Positions 1-7,985 of a DNA stretch of 64,000 nucleotides are shown here, in pieces. Made by a program: the position numbers and the translations under genes. Origin of the DNA: an uncultured bacterium (GTDB taxonomy: Bacteria; Bacteroidota; Bacteroidia; Bacteroidales; Bacteroidaceae); the NCBI GenBank assembly GCA_905214625.1, contig CAJMMQ010000003.1, forward strand, positions 1 to 64,000, written 5' to 3'. The notes beneath the pieces are model-generated. The model saw nothing but the letters and a program-made list of their open reading frames with translations, searched no databases and was not told where the DNA came from. Numbering within the stretch: the stretch's first letter is position 1; each line of letters starts with the position of its first letter.

Positions 1-688
1 GTGAGCTTCACGCTGGTGCCGTCTGAAAGCTTTCTCAAATCTGCTATGTTGGCAACCTCTGTAACTGCTGCGGCAGATTCTGCCTCGAATGCAGGATTGC
101 CTATCGGGTTGAACCAGAACTTGCCGTCGCCGATGCTCACAACGATACCCTTGATGTACTTCAGATTGTTATAAACTATCATGCGGTATTCATCATCGTA
201 GTCCATCTTCCGGTATGAGTCGATAAGGGTTATCTTACCATCGCCCTGGACGATGCTGTACTCGTATGCAGCCTCGTCGTAAACCATGTTAACGTCACGG
301 AACTCAACATAGCGGCAGTCGTTAGATTCGTCGCAGGCCTCAGACACGGTCATAACAGTAGGCTCTATCTCAGCCTGGGTGACTTCTATCTCTGACTCGG
401 AAGTCTTGTCGCTGGTGGTCAGGCCAATCGTACCGTAACCATCGTTCATGTAAGTGCAATACAGATAGCCGTTCAGAACCACGCCGGCGCAGCCGAAGGC
501 ATCGGGAAGGACGTCGGCTATGCCCGGCTCGAACATGCTGCTTACAAGGCCGATTGCGCCAGACTCGTCCTCTATCAGGATTGTCTTGCCGCGCATGTTA
601 AGCTCGTTAACAGTAACCTTAGTGCCCTTGAGGGTGAGCTTCACGCTGGTGCCGTCTGAAAGCTTTCTCAAATCTGCTATGTTGGCAA
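1..688 (-). repeat. In-frame 633-bp tandem domain repeat (edge copy incomplete)
   Basis: The first ~55 nt of the window recur at 634-688 with no difference, exactly 633 nt apart. Similarity continues with scattered changes for about 25 nt more. This marks the boundary of a 211-residue repeat in the overlapping coding region. Only one full unit is visible. Confidence 0.75.
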
Positions 689-1238
689 TTTCTGTAATTG
701 CTGCAGCAGAAGCGTCTGCAACCGTAGCACTTATTGATGTAATTCGACACTGTTTTGTCACAGTGAACACAACTGTCTCGGCTTCACCAGTCCATGTCTG
801 ACCATCAAGCACTCCGGCATCAGCAGTCATAGTACCCCATTGCGTCTGGCCAAATACAACTTTATTCAGCATCTTGCCGGCAGCAGCTTTCACTGTAATT
901 GTTCCATTATAAACACGAAGTTCCGGACCATTTTCTGTTGCCCAAAAGCGAGTATTCGTACTACCTGAAAGCTTAGGAGAAATAATCACAGAAAAGTTAT
1001 CTGATTCAAGCGTTTTATCTTCTGTGATATCTCCGGCCGTAGAAGAATTGCTTGACGTCTCGACATCAAGCTCATTAATGTTAATTGTTTCCGTTATACC
1101 TTCGTCAGCCGAAGCATCATCTGCATTCACCTCTGCAAAAGCAATTGGCTTCGACACAAAACTTCCAGCCGACACGTTAATGCAAAAGCCAAATATAAAA
1201 AGTACACAGGCAAAAATTGTGAGTAGTTTTTTATCCAT
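1..1238 (-). CDS. Secreted repeat protein with OB-fold-like domains, C-terminus outside window
   Basis: This minus-strand reading frame starts at ATG 1238 and is still open at the window edge (412 codons seen). The first ~25 residues (MDKKLLTIFACVLFIFGF...) look like a signal peptide. After a short acidic linker comes a ~90-residue beta-rich segment, then a domain beginning ITEIANIADLRKLSDGTSVK. The same segment starts again at the window edge, exactly 633 nt (211 codons) further on, so the protein carries at least two tandem copies. The repeat resembles the OB-fold-like modules found in secreted Bacteroidales proteins; this is family resemblance, not a search result. Function is unknown. It is probably exported, perhaps through type IX secretion, but the C-terminus that would show this lies outside the window. 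Confidence 0.7.
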   Translation of the reverse strand, partial: MDKKLLTIFACVLFIFGFCINVSAGSFVSKPIAFAEVNADDASADEGITETININELDVETSSNSSTAGDITEDKTLESDNFSVIISPKLSGSTNTRFWATENGPELRVYNGTITVKAAAGKMLNKVVFGQTQWGTMTADAGVLDGQTWTGEAETVVFTVTKQCRITSISATVADASAAAITEIANIADLRKLSDGTSVKLTLKGTKVTVNELNMRGKTILIEDESGAIGLVSSMFEPGIADVLPDAFGCAGVVLNGYLYCTYMNDGYGTIGLTTSDKTSESEIEVTQAEIEPTVMTVSEACDESNDCRYVEFRDVNMVYDEAAYEYSIVQGDGKITLIDSYRKMDYDDEYRMIVYNNLKYIKGIVVSIGDGKFWFNPIGNPAFEAESAAAVTEVANIADLRKLSDGTSVKL

Positions 1239-1756
1239 TTGCTATTAGTTTGATTATTTTACGCCTGCCGGTCCGTTGGCGTATATTATTTTTTTAATCA
1301 CGTTTTCAGTTGCTGCGGACCGTTCAATTCTCCCAGTCTTAGTGGTAAGAACAGCAGCTATTATTTATCACCAATCAGTTTGTTATTTTTTTGATTTTAT
1401 ACTTTTATTATAGCATCTTTTATCATTCATCGCTTTTTCAGCTTTCTAAATTACAATATTTTTATTAATTAATAAAGCGGGAACATCTATTTTTAACGTT
1501 TTTTATCAGAAAAAACATTGCATCACAACACTCTCATACATACAAAACCGACATAACTTCCGCCCTTATTCCGGGAATCTTATATACTATTTACAATATT
1601 TTATATACAGATTAAATTGGTCACATTTCTTTAATAATGAGAAAAATTTACAATTATAACACGTATTTCAGATAAATCCATATATGAAATTAAACCCCAA
1701 CAAGTCTAATGACCAATTGGGGATAAAGCTGTCAAAATCCAGAATATAACAAAAAA
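1239..1756. other. AT-rich intergenic stretch without a gene
   Basis: About 520 bases upstream of the secreted repeat protein. Strongly AT-rich, with no open frame of convincing composition. It presumably contains the promoter of the leftward gene, but I could not find a clean TTTG/TAnnTTTG pair. Confidence 0.5.
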
Positions 1757-1810
1757 GCGGCAGGTATGGCATTATAAATGCAGTAACACACTATAATGCC
1801 AACCTGCCGC
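1751..1810 (-). terminator. Rho-independent terminator of the Bax-inhibitor-1 gene
   Basis: Arms 1757-1776 and 1792-1810 pair over about 19 bp (GCGGCAGGT, one bulged base, TGGCATTATA) around a ~15-nt loop. On the minus strand the hairpin is followed directly by TTTTTT. It lies 20 nt past the stop codon of the 1830-2549 gene. Confidence 0.85.
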
Positions 1811-1829
1811 GTATACGAATAAAAATATA

Positions 1830-2549
1830 TTAATCCCTGCTGTTTCCGAATATCCTGAGCAGATAGAGGAACAGGTTGATAAAGTCGAGATATAGTGAAA
1901 GAGAACCTAAGAGAGCTATCTTTTGCGTCTCTTCGGTAACGTCATCTGCCATAATCAGCATCTGCTTAATTTTCTGTGTATCGTAAGCCGTAAGCCCGAC
2001 AAAGATGAGCACGCCAACATAGCTAAGTATAAGGCTGAAGCCGCCGCTCTTTAGCAGGAAGGCATTAACCACCGTGGCAATGATAAGGCCGATAAGGGCC
2101 ATCATGAGAATTTTGCCCAACGACGAGAGGTCGGCCTTTGTGAAATATCCTATGGCTGCCATCGCAGCAAACGTGCCGGCCGTGATAAAGAACACGCTGG
2201 CTATCGACTCCATCGTGTAGACAAGCAGAATCATCGACAAGGTGGCACCGTTGAGGGCCGAATAAAGGATAAACAGCAGGGTGGCCGTGGTCAGCGACAG
2301 ACGGTTAATGCGCGCCGAAACAGTCCATACCAGAGCCAGCTCGGCTATGAACAATCCCCAGAACAGCAGCTTGTTAGACACCAGGGCCGTTATTATGCCA
2401 GGGCTTGAAGCCACTCCGTAGGCAACAAAGCCTGTTATTACAAGGGCCAGAGTCATCCACACGTAAACCTTGCGCATAAGCGACGGGAAGGCTACCGACG
2501 CGATGTTTTCTTTCTCGCGTATGAGATCATACAATCTTTCTTCGTTCAT
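1830..2549 (-). CDS. Bax inhibitor-1/YccA family membrane protein
   Basis: A 239-residue integral membrane protein with about seven hydrophobic segments and short cytoplasmic loops. Its length and the closing segment with YDTQKIKQM followed by LGSLSLYLDFINLFLYLLRI match the bacterial BI-1/YccA/TMBIM family. Members are inner-membrane proteins linked to calcium or proton leak and, in E. coli YccA, to FtsH interaction; the role in Bacteroidales is unclear. The start at 2549 gives a short charged N-terminus before the first membrane segment. It is a stand-alone gene with a strong terminator behind it. Confidence 0.88.
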   Translation of the reverse strand: MNEERLYDLIREKENIASVAFPSLMRKVYVWMTLALVITGFVAYGVASSPGIITALVSNKLLFWGLFIAELALVWTVSARINRLSLTTATLLFILYSALNGATLSMILLVYTMESIASVFFITAGTFAAMAAIGYFTKADLSSLGKILMMALIGLIIATVVNAFLLKSGGFSLILSYVGVLIFVGLTAYDTQKIKQMLIMADDVTEETQKIALLGSLSLYLDFINLFLYLLRIFGNSRD

Positions 2550-2772
2550 TTTTTCTTTTTTGTTTTGTTGTTTTTATGATTTCTTTTTATTTATCTGCTG
2601 CGTTTACTTATGCCATATACAGCAGTACATACGTCGTGCAAACATAAGCAAAAAAAGCGACAAACGCCTTTGTTTTAATAAAAATCATTGATTATTCACA
2701 AATATTCCGTATATATAGACACAATGTCAGACATAAACGCCACTAAACATGACAGTAAGACGCATGACAGAC

Positions 2773-3792
2773 TTACACCGGCTTCACTGCCACACATTCT
2801 ATCATGACAGGCCGCAGGCAGTCGGCCCCCTTGGCACCTATTATGGCATGCGGCACATAAGGGAAGGCCATGGAGAGCAGACGGTCGACATCGGAATAGT
2901 CGGAGAAGTCACGCAGGTAGGCCACAAAGCAGCGCACGTGGTTCATCGTCAGCCCATAGCTCTTTAATCTTACACCCATGTCGCCGAGCAACTGTCCTGT
3001 ATATTGTCGCACATCGAGCTGGCTCATGTCGGCACCGCTGGCAGCTGAAGGCACAAACGCCGGAAGGTCGACACGCAACCCGTAGCCAAGGTCAATCCCG
3101 ATGCCGTAGGTGCAGGCATGAATCCGGCTTCCGCCGCCACTGTTTCCGCTATCGATATGGAGCGGCACGACAGCCTTGGCCTGTCTGCAGAACGATATAT
3201 AGTCGAGTGCCACCAACACCCCGTCCATATGAGTGGTTCCGCCAACACACGTAACGGCTACACGACGCTCGTCTATCTCTATGCCGTAACGCATAAAAAC
3301 GTCGTCGCGTGCCTTTTCTACGACACTGAGACTGCCGTCGACATCGGCCACATAAACCCATACACGCATACCCGCGGGCTTAGAAGCTCCACCGGTCAGA
3401 TGCGCATGGGTTACAAACTTCTCAAAAAGCATTACACTCTGTACGTATATATCCATGCCTGCCACATCATCGCCGCTTAGCCGCACACGACAAAGCGCAT
3501 GACTGTCGGCCGAATCAGACGTACATACAAGAACATTTATCTTCGAGCCGTCGAGAGGCGCCTGCCCAATAACCGAGCACGTTACCTGCGAAAGATAGTC
3601 TTGCCACAGCTGCGACTCGAGCAGCGCGGCATACTGATTTCGGATGTCGCTAAGAAACACCTTGGCATAAACCACATGGCGGTTTTCAAGGTTTTCCATA
3701 TCAATATAATCACCGGTCTTCATGTACAGATGACACAGACGTTCCCAGAAAGAGCCTCTGTTAACGGCTGACAGCACGGCATATTTTTCCAT
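2773..3792 (-). CDS. RidA/chorismatase-fold protein (FkbO/XanB2-like)
   Basis: A 339-residue soluble protein without signal peptide. The C-terminal ~120 residues (DVRQYTGQLLGDMGVRLKSY... VAYLRDFSDYSDV... HAIIGAKGADCLRPVMIECVAV) have the layout of a RidA/YjgF domain. The N-terminal ~200 residues look like a second, diverged copy of the same fold, with a GGTTHMDGVLVALDYISF segment between. Two fused RidA-like domains are typical of chorismatases such as FkbO, Hyg5 and XanB2, which hydrolyse chorismate to aromatic acids. The match here is by architecture and a few motifs only. No aromatic-pigment or siderophore genes lie nearby. It stands alone between two gene-poor stretches, so the substrate is unknown. 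Confidence 0.55.
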   Translation of the reverse strand: MEKYAVLSAVNRGSFWERLCHLYMKTGDYIDMENLENRHVVYAKVFLSDIRNQYAALLESQLWQDYLSQVTCSVIGQAPLDGSKINVLVCTSDSADSHALCRVRLSGDDVAGMDIYVQSVMLFEKFVTHAHLTGGASKPAGMRVWVYVADVDGSLSVVEKARDDVFMRYGIEIDERRVAVTCVGGTTHMDGVLVALDYISFCRQAKAVVPLHIDSGNSGGGSRIHACTYGIGIDLGYGLRVDLPAFVPSAASGADMSQLDVRQYTGQLLGDMGVRLKSYGLTMNHVRCFVAYLRDFSDYSDVDRLLSMAFPYVPHAIIGAKGADCLRPVMIECVAVKPV

Positions 3793-3960
3793 AAGCAGAT
3801 ATTCTTTTTTAGCGCAAAAATAATGTATTAAAGTCTAAATCCCATTCAATCCGTCAGGTAATGTTTCAATTATTATCGTTAAAAAACATTATAGAAGCAG
3901 GCACATGCCGCGTAAGAGGCTGAACATAAAAACGTTTTAAACCAAAAATCGCATTAGTCT

Positions 3961-4146
3961 TAATATGTTTTAATTCTACAAGCAGATTGATGCTTCAATC
4001 CGTATGTTTGTTTTCTATTTGCCGGCTTGCCGTCAGCTTTTTCCCGACATGGTCCGCTATCCCTACAAAAAAGCAGACGACAATATGCTTAATATAAAAC
4101 TAAAATACAGCAGAATATTAATGACAGATTTGGATTTAAAAATATT
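3961..4146 (+). repeat. Dispersed repeat family B, copy 1
   Basis: About 185 bp clearly similar to 52571-52746 (same order: TATGTTTTAATTCT, GCCGTC, GCTTTTTC, a ~20-nt gap, AAAGCAGAC, GCTTAATATA, AAACTAAAATAC). It contains the family's conserved inverted repeat (GTCAGCTTTTT ... AAAAAGCAGAC). Non-coding. Confidence 0.75.
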
Positions 4147-4221
4147 TTTCACCCTAAACGCCAACCCGGCATCATACCGTTTCGGCAGACTTCTGCAACA
4201 GGCTGAAAACCAACGCAATAC

Positions 4222-4280
4222 AAAAGGTGCCCTTTTGCATTGCGTTTTGCCGTGTTTTACAATGCAAAAGGACACCTTTT
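4222..4280 (-). terminator. Long hairpin (repeat family C) ending the proBA-argF' transcript
   Basis: Arms 4222-4242 and 4260-4280 pair over 21 bp with one mismatch (AAAAGGTG-CCTTTTGCATTG) around a 17-nt loop. It lies 62 nt past the argF' stop codon. The AAAGGTG/CACCTTT hairpin recurs at 22685-22719, so it is also a dispersed element. A terminator role is inferred from its position. Confidence 0.65.
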
Positions 4281-4342
4281 ATAGGTCAAAACACCACATA
4301 TTGCAAAGTGGTATCAGGCTACAGCATATATCACTGCTCTGA

Positions 4343-5305
4343 TTACAGAGCCTCGAGCATGCGCTTGATTACCACAGAAGCCGAAATCTCGCGGTTGGCG
4401 GCCTCAGGAATCACCAGCGAATTGGGACTTTCGATAACGTCGTCGGTTACGATAAGTCCGCGGCGCACGGGCAGACAGTGCATAAACTTGCCGTTGTCGG
4501 TAACGGCCATGTGGGCATCGTCTATTGTCCACGACATATCCTTGCTCAATATCTTGCCATAGTCGGCCGGATTGGTCACGCCCGGACAGCTCCAGTTCTT
4601 GGCATAAACAAAGTCGGCTCCCTCAAGAGCTTTCATCTGGTCGTACTCCACACGGGAGTTGCCTACAAACTTCGGGTCGAGTTCATAGCCCTCGGGGTGA
4701 GTAACAACAAAGTCTACGTCGGCAGCATTCATCCACTGCGCAAACGAGTTGGGAACGGCCTGCGGCAGGGCGCGGCAATGTGGTGCCCACGACATAACCA
4801 CCTTAGGGCGTGCCTTTGTCTTGTGTTCCTCAATGGTAATGAGGTCGGCAAACGCCTGAAGCGGATGCACCGTGGCCGTCTCCATGGCAAAAACGGGGCG
4901 GCCGCTGTACTTGATAAACTGGTTGAGCACGGTTTCGGCATAGTCGTACTCACGGTCGGTAAGACCGGCAAACGAGCGCACGCCGATAAGGTCGCAATAG
5001 CAGCCCATAACCGGAATGGCCTCCAACAGGTGCTCGCTCTTGTCGCCGTCCATGATAACTCCACGCTCGGTTTCAAGTTTCCATGCTCCGGCGTTCACAT
5101 CGAGCACTATCACATTCATGCCCAGGTTCATCGCAGCCTTCTGCGTGCTGAGACGTGTGCGCAGACTGTTGTTGAAGAAAATCATCATCAGCGTCTTGTT
5201 CTTGCCAAGATGCTGATACTTAAAGCGGTCGTTCTTTATCTCCTGCGCTTCGGCAAGTGCCTGCTGCAGGCTGCCGATGTCTTCTACGTTTATAAATGTA
5301 TTCAT
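4343..5305 (-). CDS. argF': N-succinylornithine carbamoyltransferase
   Basis: A 320-residue transcarbamylase of arginine synthesis in Bacteroidetes. It transfers the carbamoyl group of carbamoyl phosphate to an N-acylated ornithine, here expected to be N-succinyl-L-ornithine. The carbamoyl-phosphate motif is FFNNSLRTR (residues 43-51), equivalent to STRTR of classical enzymes, and the C-terminal active-site motif HCLPVRR is intact. The residue in the 80s loop that separates acetyl- from succinyl-ornithine enzymes (Glu in Xanthomonas, Pro90 in B. fragilis, from memory) is Ser90 in DGDKSEHLLE. A small residue there fits succinyl specificity. Cytoplasmic. It follows proB and proA on the same strand, 172 nt after proA. 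Confidence 0.9.
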   Translation of the reverse strand: MNTFINVEDIGSLQQALAEAQEIKNDRFKYQHLGKNKTLMMIFFNNSLRTRLSTQKAAMNLGMNVIVLDVNAGAWKLETERGVIMDGDKSEHLLEAIPVMGCYCDLIGVRSFAGLTDREYDYAETVLNQFIKYSGRPVFAMETATVHPLQAFADLITIEEHKTKARPKVVMSWAPHCRALPQAVPNSFAQWMNAADVDFVVTHPEGYELDPKFVGNSRVEYDQMKALEGADFVYAKNWSCPGVTNPADYGKILSKDMSWTIDDAHMAVTDNGKFMHCLPVRRGLIVTDDVIESPNSLVIPEAANREISASVVIKRMLEAL

Positions 5306-5477
5306 ATCTTTTTATTTAAATTTTTACTAACACCCAGTATATATATAAATGATGAAAGGCCCTGTCGCCGGCAAGAAGCGGCAGCCATCAGGCGCCTTAC
5401 GGCATCGTCGCTTTACGGCGACGCCCAACCGCAGGCCTTGCCTTCAGCTTAATGCCGGATGCATGGCTGCTCACGGC

Positions 5478-6725
5478 CTACTGCCTTATCTGTCCTTCTC
5501 CGTCAATGAGCCATTTGTATGTGGTTATCTCCTCAAGTCCCATAGGCCCGCGCGGCCCTAACTTCTGTGTGCTTATGCCTATCTCGGCACCAAGCCCGAA
5601 CTGCGCCCCGTCGGTGAAGCTGGTGGGAGCGTTCCAATATACGCACGCCGCGTCGACTCTCGACTGAAACTCGGCCGCGCGCCTTTCGTCAGAAGTTATT
5701 ATGCACTCGCTGTGGCCCGAACCGTATGTGGCGATATGGCTCAGAGCCTCATCGGGCGACGCAACAGTCTTGACGGCCATGGCATAGTCCATAAACTCCG
5801 TGCCGAAACTCTCATCGGAAGCATGGCAGAGCAAGCTGCAGGGATAGCCGCCGGCAAGGGCTGCGTATGCCTTATCGTCGGCATAAATCACTACATTGCT
5901 GCCGGCCAGCGGCTCACAAAGGGAGCAAAGCTCCTTCAGACGCGACTCATGCACTATAAGGCAGTCGAGAGCATTGCACACGCTTACACGCCTCGTTTTG
6001 GCGTTATTAATAATCCTGCGCCCCATGTCAACGTCGCCAAACTCATCGAAATATGTGTTCACCACGCCGGCCCCGGTCTCAATTACCGGCACTTTTGCCG
6101 TATCGCGCACAAAGTTGATGAGACTCTTTCCTCCGCGCGGTATGCACAGGTCGACATAGCCCACTGCCGAAAGCAGCGCCGCGGTGGCATCATGCGTGGC
6201 AGGCATCAGGCAAACAGTGTCAGGAGTTAGCCCATTATTCCTCAGCACGTCGTGAATAAGCGCCACTATAGCCCGGTTTGAGCTGTCGGCATCCTTGCCG
6301 CCCTTTAGCAGACAGGCGTTGCCGCTCTTGAAACAGAGCGAAAACACGTCGAAACTTACATTGGGGCGTGCCTCGTATATCATGCCTATAACGCCAAAGG
6401 GCACGCTGACACGGCGCAGGCGCAGGCCGTTGGGCAGGGTGCGCTCCATGAGCACACGCCCGAGAGGCGACGGCAGCGCAGCCACATGACGCATGTCAGA
6501 CGCAATGTCGTCGAGCCGCTGCCCTGTCAGCCTAAGCCTGTCGTATAGCGGATTGTCACTGTCCATGCGCTCCAAGTCGGCAGCGTTTGCGTTCAGAAGT
6601 TCTTCCTTACGCTCCGAAATGGCATCGACCACACTGAGCAGCACACTGTTTTTTACATCGTCGCCAACCACGGCAAGCTCTGATGCGGCATGCCTGACTC
6701 TGGCAAATATTTCTGAATAGTCCAT
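5478..6725 (-). CDS. proA: Glutamate-5-semialdehyde dehydrogenase (gamma-glutamyl phosphate reductase)
   Basis: The second enzyme of proline synthesis: NADPH reduction of gamma-glutamyl phosphate to glutamate 5-semialdehyde. 415 residues from ATG 6725, the family's usual length. Characteristic segments are [16 protein letters not shown] (about 109-124), [10 protein letters not shown] (141-150), IPRGGKSLI (195-203) and the catalytic cysteine in SVCNALDC (C250). The reading frame extends 19 codons upstream to 6782, but those residues ([15 protein letters not shown]...) are not family-like and AGAGAG sits just ahead of ATG 6725, so I chose the latter. It lies 63 nt after proB on the same strand. 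Confidence 0.95.
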   Translation of the reverse strand: MDYSEIFARVRHAASELAVVGDDVKNSVLLSVVDAISERKEELLNANAADLERMDSDNPLYDRLRLTGQRLDDIASDMRHVAALPSPLGRVLMERTLPNGLRLRRVSVPFGVIGMIYEARPNVSFDVFSLCFKSGNACLLKGGKDADSSNRAIVALIHDVLRNNGLTPDTVCLMPATHDATAALLSAVGYVDLCIPRGGKSLINFVRDTAKVPVIETGAGVVNTYFDEFGDVDMGRRIINNAKTRRVSVCNALDCLIVHESRLKELCSLCEPLAGSNVVIYADDKAYAALAGGYPCSLLCHASDESFGTEFMDYAMAVKTVASPDEALSHIATYGSGHSECIITSDERRAAEFQSRVDAACVYWNAPTSFTDGAQFGLGAEIGISTQKLGPRGPMGLEEITTYKWLIDGEGQIRQ

Positions 6726-6788
6726 ATTCTCTCTGATATAACGATATAAACAATATTTTATTTTGCCGCAGATGCAATGCAAAACAAA

Positions 6789-7862
6789 TCATTCCATATA
6801 CATATAGTCATAATGCACGAGCGGGCGCAGGTCGTGGCGGCCCACATTACGGCGTGCCTCGGCACTGCCGAAGCCGGCCTTACCCACAGCTATGCGCACG
6901 CCGTCTTCGTCAACAATGTTTATTATGTCGCCCTCCTCAAAGTCGCCGTTAACAGCCGTAACCCCCACAAACAACAGGCTAACGGCGCACTCGCCGCGCA
7001 GCAAGTCGGCCGCCTTTCGGTTAACAACGACAGAACCTTTGGCAAAGCTGTCGCTGTGGGCAATCCACTTCTTCACCTTTGACACGGGTTCCGTGGCCGG
7101 AACAAACTCGGTGTGAGGCGTGGCGTCGGGATGCCTAATCAGGTCAACAAGAATGTTGTCGCGCTTGCCGTTGGCTATTATCACGCGTATGCCTTCGTCG
7201 GCCACCTTCTGCGCAATGGCGCATTTGGTAATCATGCCGCCGCGCCCAAAGCCGCTCTTCTCCTGACTGATATACTGACTGAGGTCTTTTCCGCGCTCAA
7301 CGCGCGATATAATCTTAGAAGCAGCGTCGCCCGGCCGGCCGTCGTAAATGCCGTCAATATTGCTGAGAATTATCAATTCAGAGGCATCCATCATCGACGC
7401 GATAAGTCCTGAAAGCTCATCGTTGTCGGTAAACATAAGCTCAGTAACGCTCACCGTGTCGTTCTCGTTGACAATGGGTATCACGCCGTTGTCGAGCATC
7501 ACCGTCATACAGGCACGCTGATTGAGATACTCGCGGCGCGAGGAAAAATTCTCCTTCATAGTAAGCACCTGTCCCACGGGTATTCTGTATTCACGAAAAA
7601 GGTCGTAATAAAGATTTATGAGCTTGGCCTGACCGAGAGCCGAATAAAGCTGACGCTGCTCCACGCTGTCGAGCTTGCGGCTGACCTTAATCTCGCCACG
7701 GCCGCTGGCCATGGCACCGCTCGACACGAGTATAACCTCATAGCCCTCAGAGCGGAGCCATGCCAGCTGGTCGGTCAGGGACGACATGCGCGTGATGTCG
7801 AGCTTGCCGTCGTCGCGCGTGAGCACATTGCTGCCCACCTTAATAACCAATCTGCGGTTCAT
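6789..7862 (-). CDS. proB: Glutamate 5-kinase
   Basis: The first enzyme of proline synthesis: ATP-dependent phosphorylation of glutamate, normally feedback-inhibited by proline. 357 residues with an amino-acid-kinase domain (about 1-255: VIKVGSNVLTR at the N-terminus, SSGAMASG near 50, the glutamate-site segment VNENDTVS near 135, GRGGMITK near 208). A C-terminal PUA domain follows (about 270-357, with FAKGSVVVNRKAA and RNVGRHDLRPLVHYDY). It starts a proB-proA pair and is preceded by a strong terminator, so it needs its own promoter in 7863-7891; I did not find a clear one. Confidence 0.95.
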   Translation of the reverse strand: MNRRLVIKVGSNVLTRDDGKLDITRMSSLTDQLAWLRSEGYEVILVSSGAMASGRGEIKVSRKLDSVEQRQLYSALGQAKLINLYYDLFREYRIPVGQVLTMKENFSSRREYLNQRACMTVMLDNGVIPIVNENDTVSVTELMFTDNDELSGLIASMMDASELIILSNIDGIYDGRPGDAASKIISRVERGKDLSQYISQEKSGFGRGGMITKCAIAQKVADEGIRVIIANGKRDNILVDLIRHPDATPHTEFVPATEPVSKVKKWIAHSDSFAKGSVVVNRKAADLLRGECAVSLLFVGVTAVNGDFEEGDIINIVDEDGVRIAVGKAGFGSAEARRNVGRHDLRPLVHYDYMYME

Positions 7863-7891
7863 CGGAATATCTTTTTATGTAAAATAAAAAC

Positions 7892-7955
7892 GCGCAAACA
7901 AGCCCATTACTGCCCAACATAAAAGGGGCGGAACTACAGACGGGCCTGTTTGCGC
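7892..7955 (-). terminator. Rho-independent terminator after the acyl-CoA synthetase gene
   Basis: Arms 7892-7905 and 7942-7955 pair (GCGCAAACA-GCCC, 13 of 14 positions). On the minus strand the stem is followed by a T-rich run. It separates the synthetase (ends 7986) from proB (starts 7862). Confidence 0.8.
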
Positions 7956-7985
7956 ATTTTATTAAATAGTAGGATTAGTCTGCCG

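Noticed and set aside
4478..5452. 324-codon open frame opposite argF'
   Set aside because: Antisense shadow; argF' is unmistakable on the other strand.
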